DNA of 64,000 nt from an uncultured Roseburia sp. (GTDB taxonomy: Bacteria > Bacillota > Clostridia > Lachnospirales > Lachnospiraceae): assembly GCA_934317215.1 (NCBI GenBank), contig CAKREH010000005.1, forward strand, positions 1 through 64,000, read 5' to 3'. Position numbers and translations under genes: made by a program. Shown in pieces: positions 41,934-49,870 of this stretch (the first letter of the stretch is position 1; each line of letters starts with the position of its first letter). The notes under the pieces are model-generated. The model was not told the DNA's origin. It searched no databases and saw only the letters and a list, made by a program, of their open reading frames with translations.

Positions 41934-43142
41934 TTAATCCTCCTTGTTTTGCGGAGCAAAATGCGACTGCCTTTGCAGGAGCAGAGGATTTTCCTCCTTG
42001 TTTTGCGGAGCAAAATGCGACTGTCCTTGCAGGAGCAGAGGATTTTCCTCCTTGTTTTGCTTTTCCGTTTCTTTCTGCTGTAAATAAAAAACCGCCTTTT
42101 GTGCTTCTATTTCTTCCCGTAATTCCTCTTCCGTTGGCAGATATAATTTATATTTGCTGGCAAATAACTGTTCATTTCCATGCAATATAGAATATCTTGC
42201 AATATCCTCATCTGTTTCCGAACACAAAACAATGCCTAACGTAGGATTGTCATCCGATGACTTTTTTAATTCATCATACATACGAATGTACATATCCATC
42301 TGCCCTACATCCTGATGGGTAATTCTGGTTGTTTTCAGATCAATCAATACAAAACATTTTAAAATATAATTATAGAATACCAAATCTATAAAATAATCCT
42401 GTTTCTCTGTATGAATATGCTGCTGTCTTGCAACAAACGCATAGCCTTTTCCCATTTCCATAAGAAATTTCTGCAAATTTGAGATAATGCTCGATTCTAA
42501 TTTTGTCTCATTAAAAGAAGCGTCCAATGTCAATCCTAAGAATTCCACCACAACGGGATTTTTTATAAATTCTAACTTGTCCTGCTGATACTCAAATGTT
42601 TTTTCCTGCATCTCATGCTCTACAGCATCTTTATCTTTCGACTGCAGTAATCTATAATAATATTGTGTATCTATATTCCGCTGTAAAGTACGCACACTCC
42701 AGGTTTGCTCATATGCTTCTTTTTCATACCAATTTCGAGCCGTGCTATCCTTTACCTGTAATAATGTTCTGTAATGAGACCATGATAATCGTATAGAAGA
42801 TTTTCCACACGGTGTGTGGAAAATGTCTGGAAAGTATTTATAAAAGCTATAAAAACTATATAGGTTCGTTTTTGTAAATCCTTTTCCGTACTTTTCTGTA
42901 AGCTCTTTTGACAGCTTTTTTATTATATTAGCTCCATACTCCGCACGATCCTCACCGAGCAGTTCTTCCTCTGCGATCCGATACCCGATCAGCCAGTTCC
43001 TCTGTGACAATATTGTGTTAACCGCACGATAGGCTTCTTTCTGTGAGACTTCTATGATATTTTGAACGTCGTTTAAAATATTTTCCGTTTTTTGAAATTT
43101 GTTCATAATATCATTATTTTCAATTTTCAATGCATCATTCAT
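41934..43142 (-). CDS. YhcG-like PDDEXK nuclease domain protein (DUF1016)
   Basis: 402 aa. The N-terminal DUF1016 part has SQRNWLIGYRIAEEELLGED and YSFYSFYKYFPDIFHT; the C-terminal PDDEXK fold shows FIDLVFYN and CFVLIDLKT (D...D-x-K). The last 40 residues are two in-frame copies of an 18-residue unit, KEENPLLLQxQSHFAPQN, encoded by the 54-bp tandem repeat at 41939-42061, so the gene ends inside a repeat. Function in the cell is uncertain; members are linked to DNA processing or defence. The stop falls two bases before the methyltransferase ATG. Confidence 0.88.
   Translation of the reverse strand: MNDALKIENNDIMNKFQKTENILNDVQNIIEVSQKEAYRAVNTILSQRNWLIGYRIAEEELLGEDRAEYGANIIKKLSKELTEKYGKGFTKTNLYSFYSFYKYFPDIFHTPCGKSSIRLSWSHYRTLLQVKDSTARNWYEKEAYEQTWSVRTLQRNIDTQYYYRLLQSKDKDAVEHEMQEKTFEYQQDKLEFIKNPVVVEFLGLTLDASFNETKLESSIISNLQKFLMEMGKGYAFVARQQHIHTEKQDYFIDLVFYNYILKCFVLIDLKTTRITHQDVGQMDMYIRMYDELKKSSDDNPTLGIVLCSETDEDIARYSILHGNEQLFASKYKLYLPTEEELREEIEAQKAVFYLQQKETEKQNKEENPLLLQGQSHFAPQNKEENPLLLQRQSHFAPQNKED
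41939..42061. repeat. Short tandem repeat, 2.3 units of 54 bp
   Basis: Units begin at 41939, 41993 and 42047 (partial): CCTCCTTG, then TTTTGC-gga-GCAAAA, ATGCGA, CTG...GCAGGAGCAG and AGGATTTT. It is related to 26332-26449, whose first hairpin is TTTTCC-gaa-GGAAAA, a compensatory change. Here the period is a multiple of three and the array is translated as the C-terminus of the YhcG-like protein. Confidence 0.88.
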
Positions 43143-43317
43143 CTGCCAGTCTCCTTTCCGGGAGATAATATCTGCCCTATTTGTAAAACCTGTATCAAAA
43201 TATTATCTATGCTTCCGTCATCTAGCACTCTATCACAATTTTCTGCTATTTTTCAAATAATACTAGCTTCTTCAAATTATCCCTGATCTTTACCAACTAC
43301 CATTTCCACACATGCTT

Positions 43318-43449
43318 TCATCTTACCATATTCCTTCCATATTTACACCACTTTTCTAAATCTACCTGCGCCTCTTCTGCCTTTTCAGCTTCGACACTTA
43401 ATTTACGCCATTTAAAAAGGATCCAGCATAGCCAGACCCTTTTTACCAA
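43318..43449 (-). CDS. Possible 43-aa small protein
   Basis: An open frame from TTG 43449 encodes a hydrophobic, Trp-rich start (VKRVWLCWILFKW) followed by an acidic helix (SVEAEKAEEAQVDLEKW). It looks like a single-anchor micropeptide, but the ribosome binding site is poor and the start codon non-standard. Around it the 413-bp stretch 43143-43554 shows no other gene. Confidence 0.25.
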   Translation of the reverse strand: MVKRVWLCWILFKWRKLSVEAEKAEEAQVDLEKWCKYGRNMVR

Positions 43450-43554
43450 TTACATGTATTCTTTTCCCTGCATATCATCTGCTTCCATTTTCCGCAGCTA
43501 AAGGACATACAGGAACTGTCCATTTTTTTCTACAAACCTTACAAATCCACTTCA

Positions 43555-43698
43555 TCAATCACAGATCGCTATATGGTATCTTACCTTGCGGAAAATCTTC
43601 CACACAAGAATTACCGGCATAGCCAAAACAAGATAAGCCGTGGACAGAAGTCCTGCGGCACCACCAACGATCATCATAACCCAAATAAGAATCTGCAT
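43555..43698 (-). CDS. 47-aa hydrophobic small protein
   Basis: ATG with GAGAGG eight bases upstream. The peptide is one long membrane helix (ILIWVMMIVGGAAGLLSTAY...LAMPVILVW) with a basic C-terminal tail (KIFRKVRYHIAICD). It lies 34 bp after the stop of the small membrane gene 43733-44161, on the same strand, and may be cotranscribed with the GTPase group. Family unknown. Confidence 0.55.
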   Translation of the reverse strand: MQILIWVMMIVGGAAGLLSTAYLVLAMPVILVWKIFRKVRYHIAICD

Positions 43699-43732
43699 TT
43701 TTTCTACCTCTCATAAAATAATATTTTTATCT

Positions 43733-44161
43733 TTATTTCATGAGAGCTAAAATGCCATTCTTTTTTCCGTCCGCCCTCCTCACAAACTTCACTAAGAGCA
43801 GTCCGCGCGGGACGATCTCATCCGCCCTGCGGTACCAGATGCTCCAGAACTGCAGAATCAGCGCCGGAAGTATGACAAGCAGAATCCTTATTGTAACGCC
43901 TGCCATTCTGCGCCAGTTTACGGATGCAAATTCTTTTTCTCTCCCGCTCTCTAATGTTTCGCTGCGTCCTCTGGCTGTCTCTAACAGCGCATCATGTGTT
44001 TTTACCAGACGCTCGCCTGAGAACATAGTCTGACCGGACGCCTTTTCGATTGATATCATCTGAAAGGCATCCGACTGACTGCCAACACAGGTCGTCAGCA
44101 GGATCATCCATGCGAAAAATAACGGAAATATTCTTTTATAATAAGTTGGTAAATTTACCAA
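43733..44161 (-). CDS. Small two-TM membrane protein, unknown family
   Basis: 142 aa from TTG 44161 (AAGGCGAAGGAAA just upstream; an ATG at 44191 is the alternative). It has a signal-like helix (IFPLFFAWMILLTTC), a polar extracellular part of about 65 residues, and a C-terminal helix (MAGVTIRILLVILPALILQF). It overlaps the 3' end of the 82-aa gene, indicating coexpression. I do not recognise the family. Confidence 0.6.
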   Translation of the reverse strand: MVNLPTYYKRIFPLFFAWMILLTTCVGSQSDAFQMISIEKASGQTMFSGERLVKTHDALLETARGRSETLESGREKEFASVNWRRMAGVTIRILLVILPALILQFWSIWYRRADEIVPRGLLLVKFVRRADGKKNGILALMK

Positions 44162-44384
44162 TTTCCTTCGCCTTTTTGTAGATCTCATCACAGTTCATCT
44201 CCAGATAGACTTCCAATCCTGCTACTTCCTTATCGGAAAATCCATGATTCTTTATGATTTTTCCCGGTGGAAGCATGCCCTCTGCAATATCACTTCCACG
44301 TTCAAATCGAATTGAAACTCTTTTTTTCCCATCAATTTTTAAAAAGCCGGACTGTGTAAATTTTACTTCTTCCTGTTTATTCAT
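44136..44384 (-). CDS. 82-aa protein coupled to the GTPase-Rae1 gene
   Basis: ATG overlaps the end of the GTPase gene by eight bases. The protein (FTQSGFLKIDGKKRVSIRFE..., EGMLPPGKIIKNHGFSDKEV) is soluble and basic-acidic mixed, with a predicted C-terminal helix. I do not recognise a family. Translational coupling suggests a role with the GTPase-nuclease, though nothing in its sequence proves it. Confidence 0.65.
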   Translation of the reverse strand: MNKQEEVKFTQSGFLKIDGKKRVSIRFERGSDIAEGMLPPGKIIKNHGFSDKEVAGLEVYLEMNCDEIYKKAKEIGKFTNLL

Positions 44385-47085
44385 GAAAATCCGCCTTTCT
44401 GACTGCTTCTGCCACCTCATCCGGGATGTGCTCTGCCATATGCACCTTCTTTTCCGGTTCACGTTTTGCCTGATATGTTTCTAACATTTCCCCGCGTTTG
44501 CGTGTGATCTCTTTTTCCAATTCTCTTGCAGAGATCAGTCCGCATCCGGCTCCCCGGATAATGATCTGCTCTAATCCATCCGATGTTGCAACCGTCACAC
44601 GGTATTTTCTTCCATTTTCATGCGCAAACTTCTCAATGTACTGATCTGCAGTCTCTGCCTCTCTCGTGTAAACGACATGAATATTATGGTAATCATACAT
44701 TTCAGTCTTGTGTCCCTGTACGCGGTATGCATCAAACACCACGATCAATTCACATCCACGCATTCCCTGATAATCACATAAAATATCAAGAAGTCTCCCA
44801 CGCGCTCCATCCACATTGTCACGGGCAAGTTCATTTAACTCGTCCCATGCAAATATCACATTATACCCGTCCACCAACAGATATTCTTTGTCCGACAATG
44901 GCGGTGTGTAAGTCCGTGTTACCGGTGATATGTTCGTGCTGCTTCCGCCTGACCGTTTCCAGACATTACGCCCCGGAGCAGATTTTTCCCGTTTATTAGC
45001 ATTGTATGTCTGATTTAAAATTCTGTCAATCTCATCTGTGCCGATCCACGCTTCTTCCCTGCTCTGCTGCTGCATATAGATCTGTTTTGGCTGCCATTCA
45101 TCGGTTTCTTTTGCCGGTTTTAAAACGCTTTCCAAATGCATATAGTCCATGACCTGATCCCACGGAACCACAAATCCTGCGCCATGCGCACAGAATACGG
45201 AGCCGGTTGGATTTGCCAGATCATGCTCCGGATCATAACCGATCATTTCCACAACCTCCTCCGTATTATGGCAGGGCAGATAACCGTGCAGTGTACAGGT
45301 AAGGCTTCCATGTCCCTTGGTGTATGCCGTCACATCTTTTGCATAGTCACGCATCGATGCAACCGGAACAATTCCTGTCAACACTGCCATCTCCCCGTTT
45401 CTGTCCGGGGCATCAAATTTGCCGGACATTCCTTCTATGTCATTCATGGCACGTCCAATACATTCATTCGGTATTTCCAGCCTGAAATCGTACCATGGCT
45501 CTAACAGCACAGACTGCGCCTGCTTTAATCCCTGTCTGAGCGCACGGTAAGTCGCCTGCCTGAAATCGCCGCCTTCCGTATGTTTTAAATGTGCACGTCC
45601 GGCAACCAGCGTAACCTTCATATCCGTGACCGGCGATCCCGTCAGCACACCGACATGTTCTTTTTCCTCTAAATGTGTGAGCACCAGTCTCTGCCAGTTT
45701 TTTGCTAACATATCCTCGCTGACATCCGCCGCAAAGGTAAGTCCGCTTCCGGTCTCTCCCGGCTCTAATAAAAGATGAACCTCCGCATAATGGCGCAGCG
45801 GTTCAAAATGTCCCACTCCCTCCACGGTATCTGCGATCGTCTCGCGGTAGAGAATCTTTCCGGTGCCAAATTCCACCTCCACACCAAATCGATCTAAGAT
45901 CAGTGCTTTTAAAATCTCAATCTGCACCTCCCCCATGATCTGTATCTTAATCTCCTGCAGTTCCTCATTCCAGACAATATGAAGTTCCGGTTCTTCTTCC
46001 TCTAACATCGCAAGTTTCGGCATCATCGCCTGTGGCTGCACACCGTCAGGCAAAATCAGTTCATAGGTCAGCACCGGCTCTAAGATCGGCAGTTCAGACT
46101 CCTCCTGGCTTCCCAATCCCTCACCCGGATAGGTGTAGGATAATCCGGTCACGGCACAGATAGTTCCTGCCGGCACCTCATCTTTTGTCTCATATTTTTC
46201 ACCGGAATAGATACGGATCTGGTTTACCTTTTCCTCCCAGATATCCTCTGCTTTATTCTGCTTATGTCCTGACAGCAGATTTCTCGCCTTCAACATACCG
46301 CCTGTAACTTTTAAGTGTGTGAGACGGCTGCCCTGCGCATCGCGTGTGATCTTAAATACGGTTGCACCAAACTCTCCCGGATACTCCGGCATTTTTGTAT
46401 ATTCAGAAAGTGCCAAAAGCAGCTCCTCGATCCCCTCCATTTTCAGTGCAGAACCGAAGAAGCATGGAAATAACTCCCTTTTCTGTATCATTTCACGGAC
46501 AGATTCCTCTTCAATACTGCCGCCTTCTAAGTACGCTTCTAACACTTTTTCATTGCAGACCGCCACATTTTCATAAAAATCCTTATCCCGGTAAGTTCCG
46601 TCTTCATTTTTTGAAAAATCCACACAGGCACTGCTCAATGTATCCTTGATCTGATCTGATAATTTTTCGTGATCCGTCCCCAGCTGATCCATCTTATTGA
46701 CAAAGATAAATGTTGGGATATTATAACGCGCCAGAAGACGCCAAAGTGTCCTCGTATGTCCCTGCACACCGTCCGCACCGCTTATGATCAGCACCGCATA
46801 ATCAAGTACCTGGAGTGTCCGCTCCATCTCCGCGGAAAAATCAACATGTCCCGGTGTATCTAACAGTGTAAATTCGCATCCTCCATACGAAAAAACTGCC
46901 TGTTTGGAGAAAATCGTGATTCCACGGTTTCTCTCCATTTCATTGGTATCTAAAAAGGCATCTTTATTGTCCACACGCCCGGCTTTCCGAATGCTGCCGC
47001 TTTTATATAATAACGCTTCCGACAATGTCGTCTTTCCTGCATCAACATGTGCTAACATTGCAATATTTATATGAGTCTGTGTCAT
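44377..47085 (-). CDS. TetM-like ribosomal GTPase fused to a Rae1/YacP NYN nuclease
   Basis: 902 aa. Residues 1 to about 650 form an EF-G/TetM-type translational GTPase: G1 AHVDAGKTT, G2 RGIT, G3 DTPGHVDF, G4 NKMD, and G5 in FGSALK. A linker of about 60 residues follows. Residues about 730-880 are a NYN domain matching B. subtilis Rae1 (YacP): LLVDGYNVI, VVFDAYRVQG, TREAETADQYIEK and VATSDGLEQ, with the acidic residues in place. Rae1 cuts mRNA in the ribosomal A site; TetM-type GTPases bind the same site. A ribosome rescue or mRNA quality-control factor is inferred. It is not evidence of tetracycline resistance. Start ATG 47085 follows GGAGATTTTT. Confidence 0.9.
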   Translation of the reverse strand: MTQTHINIAMLAHVDAGKTTLSEALLYKSGSIRKAGRVDNKDAFLDTNEMERNRGITIFSKQAVFSYGGCEFTLLDTPGHVDFSAEMERTLQVLDYAVLIISGADGVQGHTRTLWRLLARYNIPTFIFVNKMDQLGTDHEKLSDQIKDTLSSACVDFSKNEDGTYRDKDFYENVAVCNEKVLEAYLEGGSIEEESVREMIQKRELFPCFFGSALKMEGIEELLLALSEYTKMPEYPGEFGATVFKITRDAQGSRLTHLKVTGGMLKARNLLSGHKQNKAEDIWEEKVNQIRIYSGEKYETKDEVPAGTICAVTGLSYTYPGEGLGSQEESELPILEPVLTYELILPDGVQPQAMMPKLAMLEEEEPELHIVWNEELQEIKIQIMGEVQIEILKALILDRFGVEVEFGTGKILYRETIADTVEGVGHFEPLRHYAEVHLLLEPGETGSGLTFAADVSEDMLAKNWQRLVLTHLEEKEHVGVLTGSPVTDMKVTLVAGRAHLKHTEGGDFRQATYRALRQGLKQAQSVLLEPWYDFRLEIPNECIGRAMNDIEGMSGKFDAPDRNGEMAVLTGIVPVASMRDYAKDVTAYTKGHGSLTCTLHGYLPCHNTEEVVEMIGYDPEHDLANPTGSVFCAHGAGFVVPWDQVMDYMHLESVLKPAKETDEWQPKQIYMQQQSREEAWIGTDEIDRILNQTYNANKREKSAPGRNVWKRSGGSSTNISPVTRTYTPPLSDKEYLLVDGYNVIFAWDELNELARDNVDGARGRLLDILCDYQGMRGCELIVVFDAYRVQGHKTEMYDYHNIHVVYTREAETADQYIEKFAHENGRKYRVTVATSDGLEQIIIRGAGCGLISARELEKEITRKRGEMLETYQAKREPEKKVHMAEHIPDEVAEAVRKADFHE

Positions 47086-47141
47086 AAAAATCTCCACTCC
47101 TGCTTTCTTTCACCTGCACTCATGATAACACAAAATTTGCA

Positions 47142-48173
47142 TTAATGCCTTGCTTTTTTCTCTTCTCCCGGTATTGTTTTATGACACAAAAATAATTCAA
47201 CGGATATCTCCCCCGCAAAGCCTTTCTCCACTGCTTCTAACTGGCATACCCTGTTTTTGTATCCCATCGGTCCGATCTGCGTGTCCGGACACATCGCGAA
47301 AAATAATGCCGTAGAATGATGCTTTGGTGCGCATTTCAGATATTCCGTTGTGTAAAACTGCATCTGATAATCCCTGTCGCACTCATATTCGATCATGGGC
47401 AGGACACAGCCTTTGGGACATATCTGCGGCAGAAGTTCCATAAATTCCTGCTTCATCTGTGCAATCTGTTCTTTGCTGAAATGTTCCAGATAGTGTTTAT
47501 CTTCAAAACGTGTCTCTGCCTCTTTCCAGACATCATGGAAACGGATGCCATGAATATAAACACTGCTTTCTGCCTCTCCGGTCAGATGGAGCACTTTGGG
47601 TTTTGCATATTCCCCGGTCTTTAATCGGAATCTTTTTTGTACCAGAACAGATCGGTGCTGTTCTGACAGCGTAACCGTAACATCCTCATTTCCCATATTC
47701 CAGAATGCTTCTTCGGATAATTTCTGCCCGTCTTTTCCCGTCAGTTCATAGCAGGTGATAAACAGCCTGTCAAGCTCCACCTGTTCTAACTCCCCTAACT
47801 CCGCTCCCTGTCCAAGCATATATAAAAACTGTATCTGTTCCTCTATATTATATCGCTCACCAAGACAGGTGCCTGTTGCTGAATCGGCCTCAAAACAACA
47901 GCCACCGCTTACAATTTTTTCGATCCACACCTGGTCTGCTTCTTCCAGATTCTGCTTTAACTCTGCCCGGTTTGTCTTCGCTTCTTTGTATGTTCTGTTT
48001 CTGTGTTCATATTCCTGTTCCGACATGGCTGAAATTTCCCACAGATAAAATGTATCCTCTTTTTGGGCAATCATGGGAAGTACTGTATAATGTTCTCCCT
48101 CGCCATATGACAGATTCAGTATTTTTTGTTTCGTTACAGTTGGAAAAAGGGTTCTTATATTTTGTGTATTCAT
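47142..48173 (-). CDS. Conserved hypothetical protein (343 aa)
   Basis: Soluble 343-aa protein with a Gln/Glu-rich helical region (YEHRNRTYKEAKTNRAELKQ), a cysteine pair in VSGGCCFEADSATG, CPKGCVLPMIEYECDRDYQM and YLKCAPKHHSTALFFAMCP. No signal, membrane segment or recognised catalytic motif. It may belong to a DUF family of Lachnospiraceae, but I cannot name it with confidence. Located between mgtE and the GTPase gene. Confidence 0.7.
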   Translation of the reverse strand: MNTQNIRTLFPTVTKQKILNLSYGEGEHYTVLPMIAQKEDTFYLWEISAMSEQEYEHRNRTYKEAKTNRAELKQNLEEADQVWIEKIVSGGCCFEADSATGTCLGERYNIEEQIQFLYMLGQGAELGELEQVELDRLFITCYELTGKDGQKLSEEAFWNMGNEDVTVTLSEQHRSVLVQKRFRLKTGEYAKPKVLHLTGEAESSVYIHGIRFHDVWKEAETRFEDKHYLEHFSKEQIAQMKQEFMELLPQICPKGCVLPMIEYECDRDYQMQFYTTEYLKCAPKHHSTALFFAMCPDTQIGPMGYKNRVCQLEAVEKGFAGEISVELFLCHKTIPGEEKKARH

Positions 48174-48186
48174 AATATCTCCGTTC

Positions 48187-49578
48187 CTAAATATGAAAAA
48201 TATCGATCAGAAATACCATCGCCAATCCATAATAAGTGATCACTGCAACCAGATCATTCACCGTCGTGATCAGCGGACCGGATGCAACTGCCGGATCAAT
48301 ATGGATCTTATGGAAGAACATCGGGATGATCGTACCTACAAAACTAGAGATCACCATCGCAACGACCAGAGAAATCCCAACGCACCCGGAAATCAGGAAT
48401 GCTGACATCCAGGCATATTTTTTGAACAGGTGGATGTAAATGCCAAGAAATACAAGTGCCATGACGCCAAGGCTCGCTCCGTTTAAAAAGCCGATCTTCA
48501 TTTCTTTTCCGAGAAGAGCCAGTTTTTTTCTGGTATCCAAATCCTCGTCCACAAGTACACGGATCGTTACTGCAAGCGACTGCGTACCAACATTTCCTGC
48601 CATATCAAGCACCAGCGACTGAAAGCAGATCACGATCGGCAGAACTGCAGCCACAGATTCAAATATTCCGACAACAGAGGACACTGCCATCCCAAGGAAC
48701 AACAGTATGATCAGCCACGGCAGTCTCTTTTTCATACTCACGATCGTCGGTTCCTTTAAATCCTCCTCGGAGGTCAGACCTGCAAGTTTTGCATAGTCAT
48801 CTCCCATCGCATCATCTACTAACTCCACGATATCTGTTGCAGTCAGAATACCGGCTATCTTTCCATCCTGTGTCAGTACCGGGATGGAATCCTCCTCATA
48901 ATCTGCGATCTTTTCCACACATTCACTGATATTTTCATGTTCATACACATACGGATAGGAACTGCTGACGATCTCCTGCAGAGGTGTATTTTCTCTCGCG
49001 ATGATCAGGTCTTTCAGATTGATCGCACCGGCAAACTTTTCCTCTTCATCGGTAACATAGATCGTTGAAATATTATCATGTTCCCCCGCCTGACGGACCA
49101 GTTCGCTCATCGCTTCCCGGACGGACAGCTCCTCTGAAATACAGACGAAGTTGTTCGTCATGCAGCTTCCAATCTCATCCGCCTCATAGGAGAGCAGTTT
49201 CTGCACATCTTTCTGTGCGTCCGCATCCAGATGGCTCACGATCTCATTTTTCTTTGACTCGGACAGATCATCTAACACGTCAAGTGCATCATCTGCATCC
49301 ATGTAGGAAATTACTTTTGCTGCCTGCTCTAAAGACAGTTCCTCCAAATACATTTCCGCATCATCAAAATAGGAAAATATCTCTGCGATCCTTTCAGAGC
49401 CGAGCACATGGTAGAGATGCTTCCGCTCAGTCTCCGTCAGAAATGTGATCGCCTCCGCGATATCTTTCTCATGATAATCTGACAGCAGATTCCGTAATTT
49501 CTGCTCATCTTTTGTAACACGGATGATCTTTATCAGTTCTTTTACATAGTCTTTTTTCGGGATTAATACTTTTCTCAT
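48187..49578 (-). CDS. mgtE: Magnesium transporter MgtE
   Basis: 463 aa. The cytoplasmic N domain (IAEAITFLTETERKHLYHVL, ADDALDVLDDL), two CBS repeats (SSYPYVYEHENISECVEK, DSIPVLTQDGKIAGILTATD) and five membrane helices with the pore motif MAGNVGTQSLAVTIR. The N and CBS domains gate the channel with Mg2+. The ATG at 49578 follows AAAGGAGGTCACA. Upstream, a 247-nt leader holds a 28-aa ORF and rival hairpins (49613-49740). Confidence 0.95.
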   Translation of the reverse strand: MRKVLIPKKDYVKELIKIIRVTKDEQKLRNLLSDYHEKDIAEAITFLTETERKHLYHVLGSERIAEIFSYFDDAEMYLEELSLEQAAKVISYMDADDALDVLDDLSESKKNEIVSHLDADAQKDVQKLLSYEADEIGSCMTNNFVCISEELSVREAMSELVRQAGEHDNISTIYVTDEEEKFAGAINLKDLIIARENTPLQEIVSSSYPYVYEHENISECVEKIADYEEDSIPVLTQDGKIAGILTATDIVELVDDAMGDDYAKLAGLTSEEDLKEPTIVSMKKRLPWLIILLFLGMAVSSVVGIFESVAAVLPIVICFQSLVLDMAGNVGTQSLAVTIRVLVDEDLDTRKKLALLGKEMKIGFLNGASLGVMALVFLGIYIHLFKKYAWMSAFLISGCVGISLVVAMVISSFVGTIIPMFFHKIHIDPAVASGPLITTVNDLVAVITYYGLAMVFLIDIFHI

Positions 49579-49612
49579 TGTGACCTCCTTTTCGCCTGAA
49601 ATGGGCATAAAA

Positions 49613-49740
49613 ATACATCGCTTCATTGTGATTGCAAGGATCCTCTGATGCGATGTATAAAAGGTGCACAACAATATAGAATATGGCGGTCAGACTCTCA
49701 CAGACAGCCACATTCTTTTTTTACATCTTCGTACATCGCA
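49613..49740 (-). promoter_or_regulatory. Candidate attenuator of mgtE (mutually exclusive hairpins)
   Basis: On the minus strand segment 1 (TGCGATGTA, 49740-49732) can pair with segment 2 (TACATCGCA, 49657-49649), and segment 2 can instead pair with segment 3 (GCGATGTAT, 49621-49613), which is followed by TTTTATG. The 1:2 pairing encloses a further hairpin, AATGTGGC/GCCATATT. Segment 1 lies in the 28-aa leader ORF (codons 12-16), so a ribosome there would free segment 2 to form the terminator-like 2:3 stem. No canonical M-box motifs are visible. Confidence 0.6.
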
Positions 49741-49776
49741 TATTTTACTTCGTCCTACGCTATCGCAACTGTCCAT
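49690..49776 (-). CDS. 28-aa leader peptide of mgtE
   Basis: ATG preceded by TGGAGGTGAATTTTC. The peptide starts MDSCDSVGRSKICDVRRC and ends KKRMWLSVRV. It ends inside the hairpin AATGTGGC/GCCATATT and spans attenuator segment 1. It differs in sequence from the enterobacterial MgtL peptide, but its position ahead of a Mg2+ transporter is analogous. Confidence 0.55.
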   Translation of the reverse strand: MDSCDSVGRSKICDVRRCKKRMWLSVRV

Positions 49777-49831
49777 GAAAATTCACCTCCATTAAAATTT
49801 GAATTTTGATATGTCTGAAAATGACGTGGTC

Positions 49832-49860
49832 ATTGTAGCAGAAATGAATGAGAAACGCAA
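49832..49860 (-). promoter_or_regulatory. Promoter of the mgtE leader
   Basis: On the minus strand: TTGCGT (49860-49855), 17 bp, TACAAT (49837-49832). The inverted repeat ATGACcacGTCAT lies just past the -10 box, over the likely transcript start, and could be an operator. Confidence 0.65.
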
Positions 49861-49870
49861 CCCCTGTTCT

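Noticed and set aside
44377..47085. Tetracycline resistance gene (tetM/tetO)
   Set aside because: The GTPase half resembles TetM, but the protein carries a Rae1-like domain and is chromosomal with housekeeping neighbours. Resistance is not supported.
49578..49860. M-box (ykoK) magnesium riboswitch before mgtE
   Set aside because: The conserved M-box sequence blocks are not visible; a leader ORF with rival hairpins fits better.
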